A stretch of 64,000 bases of DNA from Gentiana macrophylla (GCA_026214975.1 CM047806.1:3199822-3263821); one strand, 5' to 3'. Counted from the stretch's first letter, positions 1 through 12,888 are shown. Made by a program: numbers and translations. Notes: generated by a model from the letters alone, not told the origin.

Positions 1-1332
1 GTTCAGACTCGGTTTCGTTGTGAGGTTTTGTATCGACTTGTCGAGCGTTTCATGAATCGTAGACCGTGTGAGGTCAGTTAAATCCGTTGAGCGGACTGTT
101 GAACCTGACATAGGAGGGTAGATTATTGAAATAATGTCTATTCTCAGAGCCAAGAAACGACACCCTACGTAACGTCGAGAACGTTTAGGTAAATCAAGAA
201 TACCGCGGGACTCAGCTAGGGTTTGTGAGTATTAGATTGGATCATAGCTCCGCTATCCCTTTTATATAGTTTTAAATCTTTCTTTTGTGTATATTTAGTT
301 TGTAGAACCGGTGATCTGACAAGTCACCACGTTCCATTATTGTGTTGACCTGAACTAGGGACGAGACCGACTTTGGTACTCGACCAGATTCCCTGTGGGA
401 TACGACCTTGACTCACCAATTCTAGGCTACAGTTGACCCGGTACACTGCCGGTGAGATTGGACACTTAGAAAAGGCCGATCACGCGCGTGTGGCATTTTT
501 AGTAAACACTCAGCCCACTAAAACCACTCTGAGTTCTCTCCCTTTCTAAGAGATTATACCAACAACAAAACTTCCACCACTTAAATATTGAGGAAATGTT
601 AGCACATTTCCCAATGTGGGATTAAGAAGTTTATCTTTTCAACTTCCTTTTCACACATTTTCAACTACCCACTTTAAGCCTTAATTTCTCATTCACTTGA
701 CATCCGAATTGAATGATTCAAAACCTTATTTTTAACTACGTCTTACGTAGTTTCCAAAGTCATCACTAACTCTTGATAATCTGTATAAGAGTTATACCGA
801 AAACGGCTCTCAAAGTGGTTACAATAAATGATTCAAAAAATCATTTTAAAATGTTATAAAACATTTTTCCTTTTATCCTCATATATCTCCAACAAGAAAT
901 CTAGACTCAAGCACATATAAGAGGAGGGGCATCATCCCCAAAATCTAGGTTATGAGATTAAGGAAGTTCATCTCTTAATATGATGGGTGATACAATATCA
1001 AGTGCACAATGTGGACACATTAACACCGGGCCAACTAGATATCAAGAACGGCCAAACACTATGTTCCGTTCATCAATACGTTCCGTTGATCATAAATTAT
1101 GTATCTTTTATGTAAACCATAAAGTCCATAAAAGTGCTTGATTAATTGGAAGGAAAACAAAAAAGACTATTATATGATACATAAGACAATGCGATGCAAT
1201 ATACACGTGTTTGGTTTTTAACATCAATGATTCATATATAGTGTGTGTTTAAATGCGGCTCAATGAGTTGTGCCCACAAGATGTTCTTATTCATATTGAA
1301 TTTGTTGAAAAATCACCCGTAGGGTTGATGCT
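1..1332. other. Region downstream of 2OGD gene A, no gene recognised
   Basis: I see no long reading frame or RNA gene here. A stretch near 900-1060 resembles, on the opposite strand, a stretch near 9400-9540 (shared text around CCCCAAAATCTAGGTT and ATATGATGGGTGAT). Both are therefore probably pieces of one dispersed repeat. The first 500 bases are moderately GC-rich and unclassified. Confidence 0.4.
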
Positions 1333-4300
1333 CTAAACCCTCATGGTGTCAAGATAAGATTTTCCATCAAGTTCACGGGAGAAAAATCCCTTAGTGTAAT
1401 CCATCACACTGATTCGTTTGAATTTTGGTGGATCTTTAGGGGTCAAAAGGCTTGAAGCAGGTCTGAGTTCACCCTCTTGTTTTGCAGTATGAAAAGCTGC
1501 AATAGAGATTCTTTCCTTGTCACTATTCACAATTGCTCGATGCTCCACACTCTTGTAAATCCCGTTTGTCACAATCTAAATTCAGTGTCATCAACAACAA
1601 AATTTAGACAATAAATCACAATCCAAATGAAGCTGAACATCATTCCCCAATGATCAATGAAAGTAACATATAAAATTAGTAAAAGTATCATTTACTTACC
1701 TCTAACATATCGCCCACATTAACAATGAAAGCATTAGGAAGTGGTAGGACAGGGACCCAAACTCCATCGTTCCTGACTTGTAGTCCTTCTACTTCACTAA
1801 CTTGAAGTAGAATAGTGAGCCCGACAGAATCAGAATGAGGGCACAAACCCATAACAAGCTCTGGTTGAGGGCATGGTGGATAATGATTCATCCTCATAGA
1901 CTGAATTCCTTCCTCCAAAAGGACGGTCATGTCTTCAAGCTTCATTTTTAAAGCTATAGCCATTAGGTTGAAGATTTTCATTGCTAGGATTTTCACTTCG
2001 GCAGAGTACACTTCTAAGGCTTCCCTGCATGCATGCATTAATCATTAAACCTATTGTGATTATATACAACCGGACACAACCGTTGTATAAAGGTTGTATC
2101 AATTGACATGATTACAACCATTCATTACTAACATCTCACACATGATAAAAGTGTATTATGTGAAGGAGAGTAAAAATGAATGGCTCTAATGTGTGCACTT
2201 GGTATAACCTTCATACAACCGTTGCACCATAAATAAATTAATGTCAAATATGGATATTAAATAAATTTTATCTCCCATCCATCCTTTCAATACATTAATG
2301 TCTCTCGATCCAGCCATCGAAAAAACATTATTCTTACACCAATTTCACCTTCATGACGACGTTTCAACATAATTGCAAAAAATTCAATATAGTGAATCAC
2401 CAAGTATTAAAACACAGACGAGAAACTTGCAGTTTAAGAAAGACTAAAACAGAAGCAATGCAAACATAAAGTATGGCGGAAATGGATAAAACACAGAAAC
2501 AAAGAGAACACAGAGATTTAACGTGGTTTCCGGCGTTGTGCTGACTACTTCAGGGACAGAAAATGAGATATTTTATTATGCACAAAGTTACAAGGATTTT
2601 CACACACGCTGCATTGATTACAACTTTGGCATTTATAGGCACAATTCCCTAACCCTAACCGTCATAAGATCTTTGTCGGAATTGTCATAAATACCTCATA
2701 TGTGGACCCCAGCTCCAACTGTTATCCACCAGATGAAACTCAGCTTAAAAACTGACTCTCCCAGACTTGTAACCAACTGCTCAGATGTACTCAGCAATAA
2801 CTCAGCTGACAAAACTTAAAGCTGACTTCAGAAAAAACTCAGTTTGCACTTCACCACAACCGACTTTCACAGAACTGAATACCCTTACTAAGTTGACCAT
2901 CATTCTCAGTTTCACAGATTAGTTCCACCAGTTTATAACTCAGTTTAGAGATTAAGTCACTTAATTGACAAATCTCCATCATGACTTAAACTCTCATTCA
3001 CAGTCAACCAGATTGCATAATCAGATGTACTCGTATCAGATGCATTCGTCAAGACCATGATGTACTTGTACCAGACCACAGAATCCACTCAGCTGATATG
3101 CCCTCAACTGCGCATCCAGTTTCCAATTTATAAGCTTTGAATATTCAGCAAGTCCAGACATAACTGAAAATGATATCACACATCAATATAACTTGTTTAG
3201 TGAACATATCAACAGGATTATCTTCGGTGCTGATCTTCTTCACTACAACCATCTTCTCATTTCTTAGAAAATGATATCTCACATCAATATGCTTGGTTCT
3301 CTCATCATGAACCTGATCCTTTGCTAGACAAATTGCACTCAAACTGTCACAATAAATATTAGCTTGATCCTGATGTAGCCCCAAATCACTCACTAATCCC
3401 TTTAACCAGATACCCTCCTTGGTTGTTTCAGTAAGAGCCATATACTCAGCTTTAGTAGTTGATAAAGCCACTGTTGCCTGAAGAGTTGTTTTCCAGCTGA
3501 CAACTAAATACCCCAATGTGAAAACATAACCAATCATAGATTTTCTATTGTCCACATATCACCCATGATAATCAAGATCATAGTATCCTCGTGATCAAAC
3601 TCTGAATATCACCTTCATAAATGAGACCAACATCGCTTGTACCTCTAAAATACCCGAACATTCTTTAATGACTTCCAAAGTGTTCCTTTTTCAGTTGAGC
3701 CATAAACCTCGCCGACAACACCGATTGCCCGAGTCGATCGGCCTAGTGCATACCATTGCATACATCGATATCAACAAAGACTTGCATAGGGAACTATTGA
3801 CATGTACTTCTTCTCTTCACGATCGTGAAGCAAAAGCGGCAAATGAATATTTGATGCCATAGAGTATCAATTGGCTTTGCACCGACATGCCAAACACCGA
3901 TAAAATCTTTCTCAGATATAGCCTCGCCGAGATAAAACGCTTTCTTTCGACTTCTATCTCTCCAAATCTCCATCCCTATTTTTTTTTGCTGCACCCAAAT
4001 CTTTCATTTCAAACTCAACACTAAGAAGGTCGTTCAGATACTGAACATCAGACTTCTTTCTTGCAGCTATCAGCATGTCATCCACATATAACACAAGATA
4101 GATGTATGATCTATCTTTTAACCGATCGTTGTAAACACAAAGCAATCATAAGGACTTCGTTGTAACCAACTGGATCATATAATCATCAAACCTTTTATAT
4201 CATTGTTCAGAGCTTGCTTCACCCATACAAAGACTTCTTTAACTTGCACACAACATCTTCCTTACTGGGAACTTGGAAACCCTCGATTGAGTCATGTATA

Positions 4301-7300
4301 TCTCTTTATCTACCTCACCATGTAGAAAAGTTGTCTTCAAATCTAATCGCTCAAGTTCTAAGTCTGTTGTGCCACCATTGCTAGTAACAACATCGTGATT
4401 GAAGTATGTCTGACTACTTGTGAGAATATCTCATCAAAGTTCACCCTTCCTTTCTGACTGAACCCTCTTGAAACCAAACTTGCCTTATACTTTAACTCGT
4501 TTTGCCTCAGTTATCCATTCCTTCTTCTTGAAGATCCATTTTCAAGTGACAAGTCTCCTATCTGCTGGATGTTTAACTAGATCCCAAGTCTGATTCTTCA
4601 ATGATGACTCCATTTCATCTCCTGTAGCAACAAGCAATTGAGATCCTTCAGAACATGTCACTGCTTCCTTGTAAGTAGAAGCTTCAAAACCATCCACCTC
4701 TTCTGCAACTTGAAGTGCATATCCAACCATATCATCAAACCCATACCTCGTGGGAGGTACCTCAACATTCTAGCTCTGCTGACAGCTGTACTCTGCTGAC
4801 CCATGTTCTCAATTTAAGGCTCAACTGACATTTGCTCAGCTGACTGGTTTGGACTCGGTACAGGTTCAGCAACCAGATCAGATTAAAACTGACTTGGATC
4901 AGTTGATTGTTGCATTTCAACTGACTCCACCTGAAGCTCCACCTTACTGTCAGGTTTCTCAGTTTTAGTACTAGTTTCAGTTTCAGTAGTCCCCCTCACT
5001 GATGAACTGAGCATAGAATTTTCATCAAAAACTGCATCCTTGATGAAAATAACTCTGTATTCTGCTGATGACCAAATTCTATAACTCTTAACTCCATCAC
5101 CACACCCCACAAAAACTCCTTTCTTGGCCCTTGGTTCCAGTTTCCCTTCACTGACATGATAGTAAATTATGCTTCCAAAAATTCCCTAGGACTGCTATAA
5201 CTCGCATGATATAGACCACGAAAAATATGAAGGTGAAACCCTTAGAACTGAATAGTCAGCAGGCTTGCCTGACCACATCTCAACTGGTGTTTTGAGACTA
5301 ATCCCTGTGTGAGGACTCTTGTTGATTAAGTAGCAAGTTGTGCTTATAGCCTCTGCCCAATATCTCTTTGACAAACCAGTATGAGAGAGCATACATCTTG
5401 CTCTCTCCAGAAGAGTTTGATTCAGCCTCTCAGCTACCCCATTTTGCTAAGGAGTATTCCTAACTGTATGATGTCTGGAAATACCCATATTTCTGCAAAA
5501 CTCATCAAACTCAGTCCAACAAAATTCCAGACCATTATCTGTACGAAGCCTCTTGATCTTCTTCCCTAACTGATATTCAATTAGAGCCTTCCATTGCCTG
5601 AAGCTCTTGAATGCCTCACTTTTGTGTTTCATCATCACCACCCAAGTCATCCTTAAATAGTCATCTATGAATGACACAAAATATCTATGACCACCCAATG
5701 ACTCCCCCTTTGATGGCCCCCAACAATCAGAATGAATGTAATCAAATGATGACTTTTTGTTGTGTTCCCCTTTTGAGAACTTGCCTCTATGAAGCTTCCC
5801 AAACACACAATGCTCACAAAAGTCCAGATTCTTAACCTTACATTTCCCAAGAAGATCTTTCTGAGAAAGAACATGCATCCCTTTTCACCTATATGACCCA
5901 GTCTCATGTGCCACAGTTTTGTAAGCTGTGACTGATGAATCTCAACAGATGCCACAACAGTAATACCAGCAACAGGTGACCCTTGTAATATATACAAGGT
6001 CCCTTTCTTGACTCTTTTGAAGACTAAAACTAAGTTTTTATAGACACTCAGCACTCCACATTCACCCTTGAAACTGAATCCCCTTGTTGTCTAAAGAATT
6101 GAGAGATACCAAGTTCTTGGTCATCTGTGGAACATGTCTAACTTCACTCAGTTTACATAATCTTCCATCCTTTGTCCTCCACTGAACTGAGCCAATTCCA
6201 ACTACCTTGCAAACCTTGCTTTTTGCCATAGATATATGACCACCATCTATCTGCTAATAACTTGAGAACCACACTCTGTGAGGGCAAATATGAAAGGATC
6301 CCAGAGTCCAGAATCCACACATTAGTTTGATGTGTTGACTCTCCTGCCATTAAAACCATATCCTCATCTGAGTCATGCTCAGCTGCCACAGCAGCTGTGC
6401 CAAAACTGTTCTCCTGCTTTTTCCTATTTGGACAATTGAACTTCCAATGTCCATGCTCCTTACAATAATTGCAATCATATGTGGATTTAGGGCCTTTGGA
6501 CCTTGTCTTCTTGGAATTTTTCTTCCTAGACAGACCATGTTCTTTTCCATCGCCAAGCATCGACTATTAGTCCAACGGCTGATTATCTCGCCCCACCGCT
6601 TTATGTCTTAGCTCCCTGGCATGTAAAGTCGACCACATCCTTCAAAGCAAATCAGATCATTCCCAACTATGAAGGATCGCACAAAGTTTCATATGAAGTG
6701 GTAGTGAAACCAAGCAAAATCAAAGCAAAGATCTTCATCCTAAAATTTGAATAGCCTCTGCTTTAATGAAGAACTTGTTGGTCAATGACTTAGTCATATA
6801 CAGGCTTTCAAGATTTAACCATAATTTGGCAGCGGTGTCTTCCTCAACAACTTCTGTGATAACATCATCAGACAAACACAACATGATGGTTGAATGTGCT
6901 TTCTCCTCTAGACTGGCATAATCTACTGAACTGGCACCCCCTTTATCAGATAAAGGAGTCCATGATCCTTGTTTCTTTAACAAGGCCCGCATCTTGATTT
7001 TCCACAAGCTGAAATTGTTCCTCCGTGTAAATTATCAATCTTTACGTTCATTGCTGACATCCTTCTTGTTAAAGAACAGACCTTTGATCACAAAATCCTA
7101 GCACCGGTCACCGGTCTTGTGAAGATCAACTATGTTCAACCTGCAACTCTCTCTGAATCTTGAACCTGACGCTCCGATATCAGTTTGTTAAAACACAGAC
7201 GAGAAACAGAAGCAATGCAAACATAAAGTATGGCGAAATTGATAAAAACACAGAAACAAAGAGAACGCAGAGATTTAACGTGGTTTTGGGCGTTGTGCCG

Positions 7301-8893
7301 ACTACTCCACGGACAGAAAAGGAGAGATTTTATTATACACAAAGTTACAAGGATTTTCACACACGCTGTATTGATTACAACTTTGGTATTTATAGGCACA
7401 ATTCCCTAACCCTAACCGCCATAAGATATTTGTCGTAATTGTCATAAATACCCCAGATGTGGACCCCAGCTCCAGCTGTTATCCACCAGACGAAACTCAG
7501 CTCAAAAACCGACTCTCCCAAACTTGTAACCAACTGCTCAGATGTTGAACTCAGATGTACTCAGCAATAACTCAGCTGACAAAACTGAAAGCTAACTTCA
7601 GAAGAAACTCAGTTTGCATTTCAGCAAAAATAACTTCATAGAACTGAATACTCTTACTAAGCTGACCATCATTTTCAGCTCAGTTTCGCAGATTAGTTCC
7701 ACCAGTTTAGAGATCAAGTCATTTAACTGACACTAAAAATCATTGTATGATTCATTATAGCATTCATGGTATACGTTTTATCTTCGTGAATCATATTCGC
7801 CGTAGCTTTTATCTTCATGATTCATAGTCAAAATTCAAAACATCATTCTCTTTATGATTCACTCACTACGTACTCCGAAATGCTCGTATTCCTCCAAACA
7901 TCAACAATCAAATTAATGATTCACCGTATAACCCATTAATTGTACGATTCACTCTATGATTCATGATATGAATTCCTTCGCTACACAATTCTTCGAAATT
8001 CTGCAATCTTTACTCACAAAAAAATGCAATCCAATATAACATATACTCCAAATTAAGTGAATGACATTCCTACGAAATACGATTGTTTCATGCGAATTGT
8101 GGGTTTTGTCGTCTTTACTGGATGGAAAAGCCGGGTTGGTGGTAGTTCACGGCGGAAAAAAAAAAAACATCAGCATGTGAATTTGTGCTATGCATTTTGC
8201 TTTTCTATTTTCTGCGTTTTATCTTAAGCTAACAGCATAAACTAGAAATTTCCGGATATATATAATGAACAAATTTGAATGAAGTTGTACCTGAATGAAA
8301 GGGTAAGCTTGTGAAACAAATGAGGCTTTCTTAAATACGCAGGTTGAGTCACTACAAAAAACATGTCCGCCCAGTCAAGCTTTTGCTCCTCGGATACAAC
8401 AAAGACCTGCCCGAACCCCTCCAAATCATCGGCTTGTTGCCCGAATTTTTCTTTCTCCTCTTTTGGCAGATGGAAAAACGCTTCAATCTCATTTTTCACT
8501 TTCTCTACAACAGATGTACTCACCCCATGATTAACTATCTATAATATATCAATGTAAAAGTCAATCATCATTTTCATCATCATAATAATAATAAACCTTC
8601 AAGTAGAAATTATGAAGTATATATATATATACCTGGAAAAAGCCCCATTCCTTGCAAGCAAAATGCAACTTTTCCAGCTCGGGATTCATTGGATCATCCC
8701 CGAATAGCAGCTTCTGCAGGTCAATTACCGGAATTTCTTTTGCAGATGAAGAAGAATTTAGTATTATTGGAGGATGATCGTTATCATCAACACGAACATA
8801 ACGGGACGGAACTGATGATAAATTCTGGTTTGCCAACTCATGAACTGAAGGCACCTTCAAAGAGCTTCCTAATTTCGTCTTGCTTGAATCCAT
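1333..8893 (-). CDS. 2-oxoglutarate/Fe(II)-dependent dioxygenase, SRG1-like (gene A, four exons)
   Basis: The product is a predicted cytosolic 2OG/Fe(II) oxygenase that would hydroxylate, demethylate or desaturate a small molecule; its substrate is unknown. Exons by comparison with the sister copies are 8633-8893, 8291-8538, 1700-2024 and 1333-1575, all with GT-AG borders, giving 358 codons plus stop. This is the usual length for the family. Residues 1-87 hold the N-terminal DIOX_N part, including EIPVIDLQ. The jelly-roll core has the [10 protein letters not shown] signature, HSD (H233, D235) and H290 as iron ligands, and R300-x-S302 for 2-oxoglutarate. Intron phases are 0, 2 and 0. Intron 2 is about 6.3 kb because a copia element lies in it. 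The start is the ATG at 8893, matching the MDSS and MESS starts of the sisters. All key residues are present, so it may be active if the long intron is spliced. Confidence 0.92.
2025..2404. other. Intron 2 of gene A, left part
   Basis: This AT-rich intron sequence lies between the exon 3 acceptor and the copia insertion. It has scattered ACAACCG / CGGTTGT words that can pair with one another, possibly a worn MITE. No coding potential was seen. Confidence 0.5.
2405..7732 (-). mobile_element. Ty1/copia LTR retrotransposon in intron 2 of gene A
   Basis: Two direct repeats bound the element: 2405-2970 and 7186-7732. Both contain the words AAAACACAGACGAGAAAC and end in TGACA. Coding remnants run right to left, so 7186-7732 is the 5' LTR. 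Just inside it, reading minus, CTGATATCGGAGC resembles the tRNA-iMet primer site. Just inside the other LTR, GATGGAGATT is a plausible polypurine tract. The left LTR begins TA rather than TG. Flanking pentamers CCAAG and CTAAA differ by two transitions, fitting a decayed target duplication. LTR differences and broken frames make this an old copy. It has the same orientation as the host gene. Confidence 0.9.
3145..7007 (-). pseudogene. Decayed copia gag-pol
   Basis: Fragments lie in the copia order gag, protease, integrase, reverse transcriptase, RNase H, on the minus strand. A gag block is at 6735-7007. A CCHC knuckle ([15 protein letters not shown]) is near 6430-6473, followed by the protease triad text ILDSG near 6300. 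The pre-integrase and integrase zinc-binding blocks are near 5447-6054. A reverse transcriptase piece with YVDDMLIAA is at 3954-4145. RNase H ([13 protein letters not shown], then [12 protein letters not shown]) is at 3145-3555. Frames shift repeatedly between the blocks and stops interrupt them, so no full polyprotein can be made. Confidence 0.88.
7733..8290. other. Intron 2 of gene A, right part, with repeated ATGATTCA words
   Basis: AT-rich intron between the copia 5' LTR and exon 2. The words ATGATTCA and GATTCAC recur many times between 7745 and 7970 on an irregular spacing, so this is a degenerate short repeat rather than a clean satellite. No coding potential. Confidence 0.5.
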
Positions 8894-9022
8894 AATTGCG
8901 GTTTTCTTTCTTGAGTTTTCTGATAGATGTTATGATCGTTTTGAACGAAATGATCGTGAAATTCAAGATTTTGACTCTGGCGTTTAGTGAATGATGGCAT
9001 GTCCAGCTTTTAATATATATGC

Positions 9023-9028
9023 TTTATA
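9023..9028 (-). promoter_or_regulatory. Possible TATA box of gene A
   Basis: TATAAA on the minus strand, about 130 bases before the gene A start codon, a normal distance for a plant core promoter plus a short leader. The call rests on motif and distance only. Confidence 0.4.
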
Positions 9029-9694
9029 AATGATAAGTGTGAGTAGTCCGGTGTTTACCAAAGCTACAAATGTAGAGTATTCCACATTTGTTATGCCGCC
9101 GGCAATTAAGGTGTCAACAATGATAAATATATACAACAACAAAAAAAATCATATAAAAACAATAAAACCGCAAAATCAAAATCAGGGCTCAACAAGTAGC
9201 TGAAAGGACCAAAGTAACATCCGTACATAAGCATAATAAACAAAGAAGCCTATGTTGAGAGGAAAAGGAAATAACAACGTACAAATTAACAAAGCATATG
9301 CGACTTAACAATAAGGCTTAATCAGATTTTATAAGAGCACTAGTCTTTGGATCACAATGCCATATATTACAGCCTGTTAAAGTTGTCTCATATTTGGCAC
9401 TTGCTATTGTATGATCACCCACCATATTAAGATATTGACTTCCCTCATTTCACAACCTAGGTTTTGGGGATGAACCCTGAACCCCTCCTCTTATATGGGT
9501 GTGGGGACTACATTTTCTACACAGTCGTCACCGTGTAGATTATAACTTCTACCCGTAATCCGGCCATCTGCGCAAAGCAGCTCACTTGAAATTCTTTGAA
9601 ATTTGCCTCGACATCAAATGGTTTAGCATGGAAATTTATCTTATTATTGGACAGCCATAAGCTCCAAATGCTCAATTTCCTAATACTATCTCAC

Positions 9695-9854
9695 AACCAA
9701 GATACATTGTGAATGTTGAAAGTTGTGGGGGCATAAGAGCAAAAGATTTTCCAATCCGAAAAGGAAAGCCGCCCAACCAAGATACATTGTGAATGTTGAA
9801 AGTTGTGGGGGCATAAGAGCAAAAGATTTTCCAATCCGAAAAGGAAAGCCGCCC
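9695..9854. repeat. 80-bp perfect tandem duplication
   Basis: Two head-to-tail copies of an 80-bp unit, 9695-9774 and 9775-9854, each starting AACCAAGATACATTG and ending GCCGCCC. I saw no differences between them by eye, so the duplication is recent or has been homogenised. It keeps a minus-strand frame open through both copies, but 80 is not a multiple of three, so the two copies are read in different frames. Confidence 0.9.
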
Positions 9855-10070
9855 GGAACGTCAAACCATAAATATCCGACCCCAAAACTTCTTGAAAAGC
9901 TACAAAGGACAAACAAATACTTCTCATCCTCCACAACATACAGTTGATATCATGTTAAAGTTTTTGTTTTTAACATCAGCGATTTAATGAAATGCGTGTT
10001 TTAAATTCAGAAAGATGTTCTTAATCTTATTGAATTTCTTGAAGAAGTGCCCGTTGGCATATTTCATGCT

Positions 10071-12888
10071 CTAAACCCTCATGACTTCAAGATAAGACCT
10101 TCCAACGAGTTTATGGGAGGTGAATAATCCTTTTATGTAATCTTTCATACTCATTTGTTTGAATTTTGGTGGATCTTGAGGGGTCACAAAGCATGGAATA
10201 GGTCCCACATCACCTTCTAGTTTAGGAGCATGAAACGCTGCAATGGAGATTCTTTCCTTGTCATTATTCACTGTTGCTCGGTGCTCCACACTCTTGTAAA
10301 GACCGTTTGTCATAATCTACATTCAATGACGTTATCAACATAATTTAAAAAAAAAAAAAGATAAACTTTCGTGCTATATATGAAGGTTGATGAACATGAC
10401 AAGTCATTTGTAATTACCTCCAAAATGTCACCCACGTTCACGATAAAAGCATTAGGAAGTGGTAACACAGAGACCCAAGCTCCATCCTTCCGGACTTGTA
10501 GACCTTCAACTTCACTAACTTGAAGTAGAATAGTCAACCCAACAGAATCAGAGTGAGGGCGCGACCCAATCACAAGCTCTGGTTGAGGACATGGTGGATA
10601 ATGATTAATCCTCAGAGACTGTATTCCGTCTTCAAAAAAGATGGACATGTCTTCAAGCTCTATTCTTAAAGCTCTAGCCAATAGGGTGAAGATCTTCATT
10701 GCTAGGCTTTTCATTTCTCCGGAGTACACCTCTAGAGCTTCTCTATATACATTGGATATTTAAATGACTCAAGGATTATATCATGCTTAAGATATATAAC
10801 AACACCATGTTTGTGTTTCGAAATCTTAAAATGTAATTTTATTTACTTCTCTATATAAACAAACGTTGATTCATAATGGTCTTGGTCAAATCGATCAAGT
10901 TGCTACCTTTGTTATTACTGTTTTGTTGTATCGATCAAGTTGCTATCTTTGTTGTTACTGTTTTGTTGTGACACTAAAAACATTCGGAATCTAATTAATA
11001 CACGAATTCGTACCTGAATGAAAGGGGAAGCTTGGGAAACAAGTGAGGTTTTCTTAAATACGCAGGTTGAGTCAGTAAAAAGAACATGTCCACCCAGTCA
11101 ACCTTTTGTTCCTCGGATGCAAAGAAGCCCTGCCCGAATCCCTCAAAACCATCGGATTCTTGCCCGAATTTTTCTTTTTCCTCTTTTGACATATGAAAAA
11201 ACGCTTCAATCTCCTTTTTCACGTTCTCTACCACTGAAGAACTTACCCCATGATTAACTATCTGTAAAAATATCAAATCTCAATATAGTTATGATCAATG
11301 AAAGTGTAATATCCGATTTTTTAAAAAATGGCAAACTTATTTTATCGGTCATTTTACCAATTAAAAAAACAACAACAACAATAAAAGATAAACCCACGAG
11401 TTGAAAAAAGCAAGTGGGATAAACATTATCATGACGGTGAGACATATTAAATATGTTCACTTGTTAGGTAAACCAATTTAGGCCAAAGTGGGTGATAAGC
11501 TTAAGGAGTTAATGAATCAATTTTGACTCAAGTATCATCGTTAGGCCTAAGGTTTGAAAGTTACAGGCATGGGCAGACCCATATATGTACCAAAACGGGT
11601 TTGCGGATACCGCTAAAATAATAAATTACTTAAGTTTATGTATAAAAAGACAATTATGGACACTGCTGGAAAAGAAATTACTTTAAAAAAAAATTATGGA
11701 CTCTGCTGAACAAAAATTATGCGTCTGCTCCTGATTACGGATGGTGACTCCAGATGAAAGTAAGTATCACCTTCAAGAGATGTTGGGGTTATAATGATTT
11801 TGATAGCCTGAGTTGACCTTTTTAAGCTATTACAAGTAGTATCAAAGTCGATTATCAAATAAAACTAAGTGTGTGACTGTGCGAGACGACGGTAATGGAC
11901 TTGATAAGATCGAGTATGTTTGATCAAGAAAACATACTGTTGGCTTATAGGTACCTGAAAAAATCCCCATTCTTTGCAAGCAAAATGAAGCTTTTCCAGC
12001 TCCAAATTCATCAAATCATCATCGTTAAACTTATTTTATTGGTCATTTTACTATTTAAAAAAAAAAACCACAACAACAAAAGATAAACCCACAAGTTCAA
12101 AAAATTATGTGGGATAAACATTACCATGATATTACGGTGAGACATAATAAATTTGGTAACTTATTAAGTAAACCAATTTTAGGCCAAAGTGGATGATAAG
12201 CCTAAGGAGTTAATGAATCAATTTTGACTCAACTATCATCGTTAGGCCTAAGGTTTGAAAGTTACAGGCATGGGCAGACCCATATGTACCAAAACAGGGT
12301 ATGCGGATACCGTTAAAATGATAAATTACTTAAGTTTTATCTATAAAAAACAATTATGGACACCGCTGGAAAATATATTACTTTAAAAAAAAATTTATGG
12401 ACACAACTGAATAAAAATCATGCTTCCGCTCCTGGTTAAAGGTGGTGACTCCAAGATGGCAAGATGAAAGTTAGTGTCACCCTTCAAGAGATGTTGTGGT
12501 TATAATGATTTTGGTAGCCTGAGTCGACCTTTTTAAGCCCAAGTTTTAATTTGTCTCTTACAAATAGTATCAAAAGCCGACTGTTAAAATAAAACTAGAA
12601 AACATACTGTTGGCTTATAGGTACCTGAAAAAAACCCCATTCTTTGCAGGCAAAATGAAGCTTTTCCAGCTCCAAATTCATCAGATCATCATCCCCAGAT
12701 AGCAACTTCTGCAAATCTATCACCGGAATTTCTTCGTCAAAAGATGAATTCAGCGGTAGTACTGACATTAGAGGATCTTCATCGGCACGAACAAAACAGG
12801 GTGGAACAGATGATAATTTCTGCTTAGCCAACTCATGAACACTAGCCACTTTCAAAGATCTCCCTGCTTTTGTCATTATTGATTCCAT
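10071..12888 (-). CDS. 2-oxoglutarate/Fe(II)-dependent dioxygenase, SRG1-like (gene B, four exons)
   Basis: This is a sister of genes A and C and the most compact copy. Exons are 12625-12888, 11014-11261, 10418-10742 and 10071-10316, giving 360 codons plus stop with GT-AG borders. The start is the ATG at 12888 (MESIMTKAG); the frame stays open upstream but has no support there. The C-terminal core keeps [13 protein letters not shown] (H234, D236), H291 and R301-x-S303. It differs from A and C at IGSRPHSD (SR for LC next to the first iron ligand), AWVSV for VWVPV, and the last 30 residues (LFTSHKLVGRSYLEV), so it may prefer another substrate. The exon 3 acceptor lacks the usual C (TAG then A) but still restores the arginine codon. 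Intron 1 carries a tandem duplication that includes the end of exon 1. Confidence 0.92.
10895..10975. repeat. Short tandem duplication in intron 2 of gene B
   Basis: Two imperfect copies of a unit of about 40 bases containing ATCGATCAAGTTGCTA and TTACTGTTTTGTTGT, side by side upstream of the exon 3 acceptor of gene B. Confidence 0.7.
11262..12624. repeat. Tandem duplication inside intron 1 of gene B
   Basis: Two diverged copies of a segment of about 670-690 bp, roughly 11333-12022 and 12027-12690. They share CTAAGGAGTTAATGAATC, GGTTTGAAAGTTACAGGC, GCATGGGCAGACCCATAT and AACATACTGTTGGCTTATAG. The unit spans most of intron 1 and the last 68 bases of exon 1. Copies differ by small indels and substitutions, so the duplication is not new. 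Confidence 0.85.
11955..12022 (-). pseudogene. Duplicated 3' end of exon 1 inside intron 1 of gene B
   Basis: 68 bases match the end of exon 1 of gene B (the part for [19 protein letters not shown]) and are followed by the same splice donor, CAG then GTACC. It was copied as part of the intron 1 duplication. It has no acceptor of its own that I can identify. A spurious splice from its donor is possible but would need an upstream entry. Confidence 0.8.

Larger units (their letters stand above)
8894..10070. other. Intergenic region between genes A and B
   Basis: This contains the gene A promoter side (near 8894-9060) and then AT-rich sequence without genes. Near 9400-9950 the minus strand shows short open stretches disturbed by stops. 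These look like repeat-derived sequence and share text with 900-1060 in opposite orientation. An 80-bp tandem duplication lies inside (listed separately). Confidence 0.5.

Noticed and set aside
1..500. Possible gene fragment at the left edge
   Set aside because: Moderate GC content but stops in all frames and no recognisable domain.
2645..2665. CCCTAACCCTAACC, telomere-like
   Set aside because: Only two units, present in both LTRs of the copia element (also near 7403); it is part of the LTR, not a telomeric repeat.
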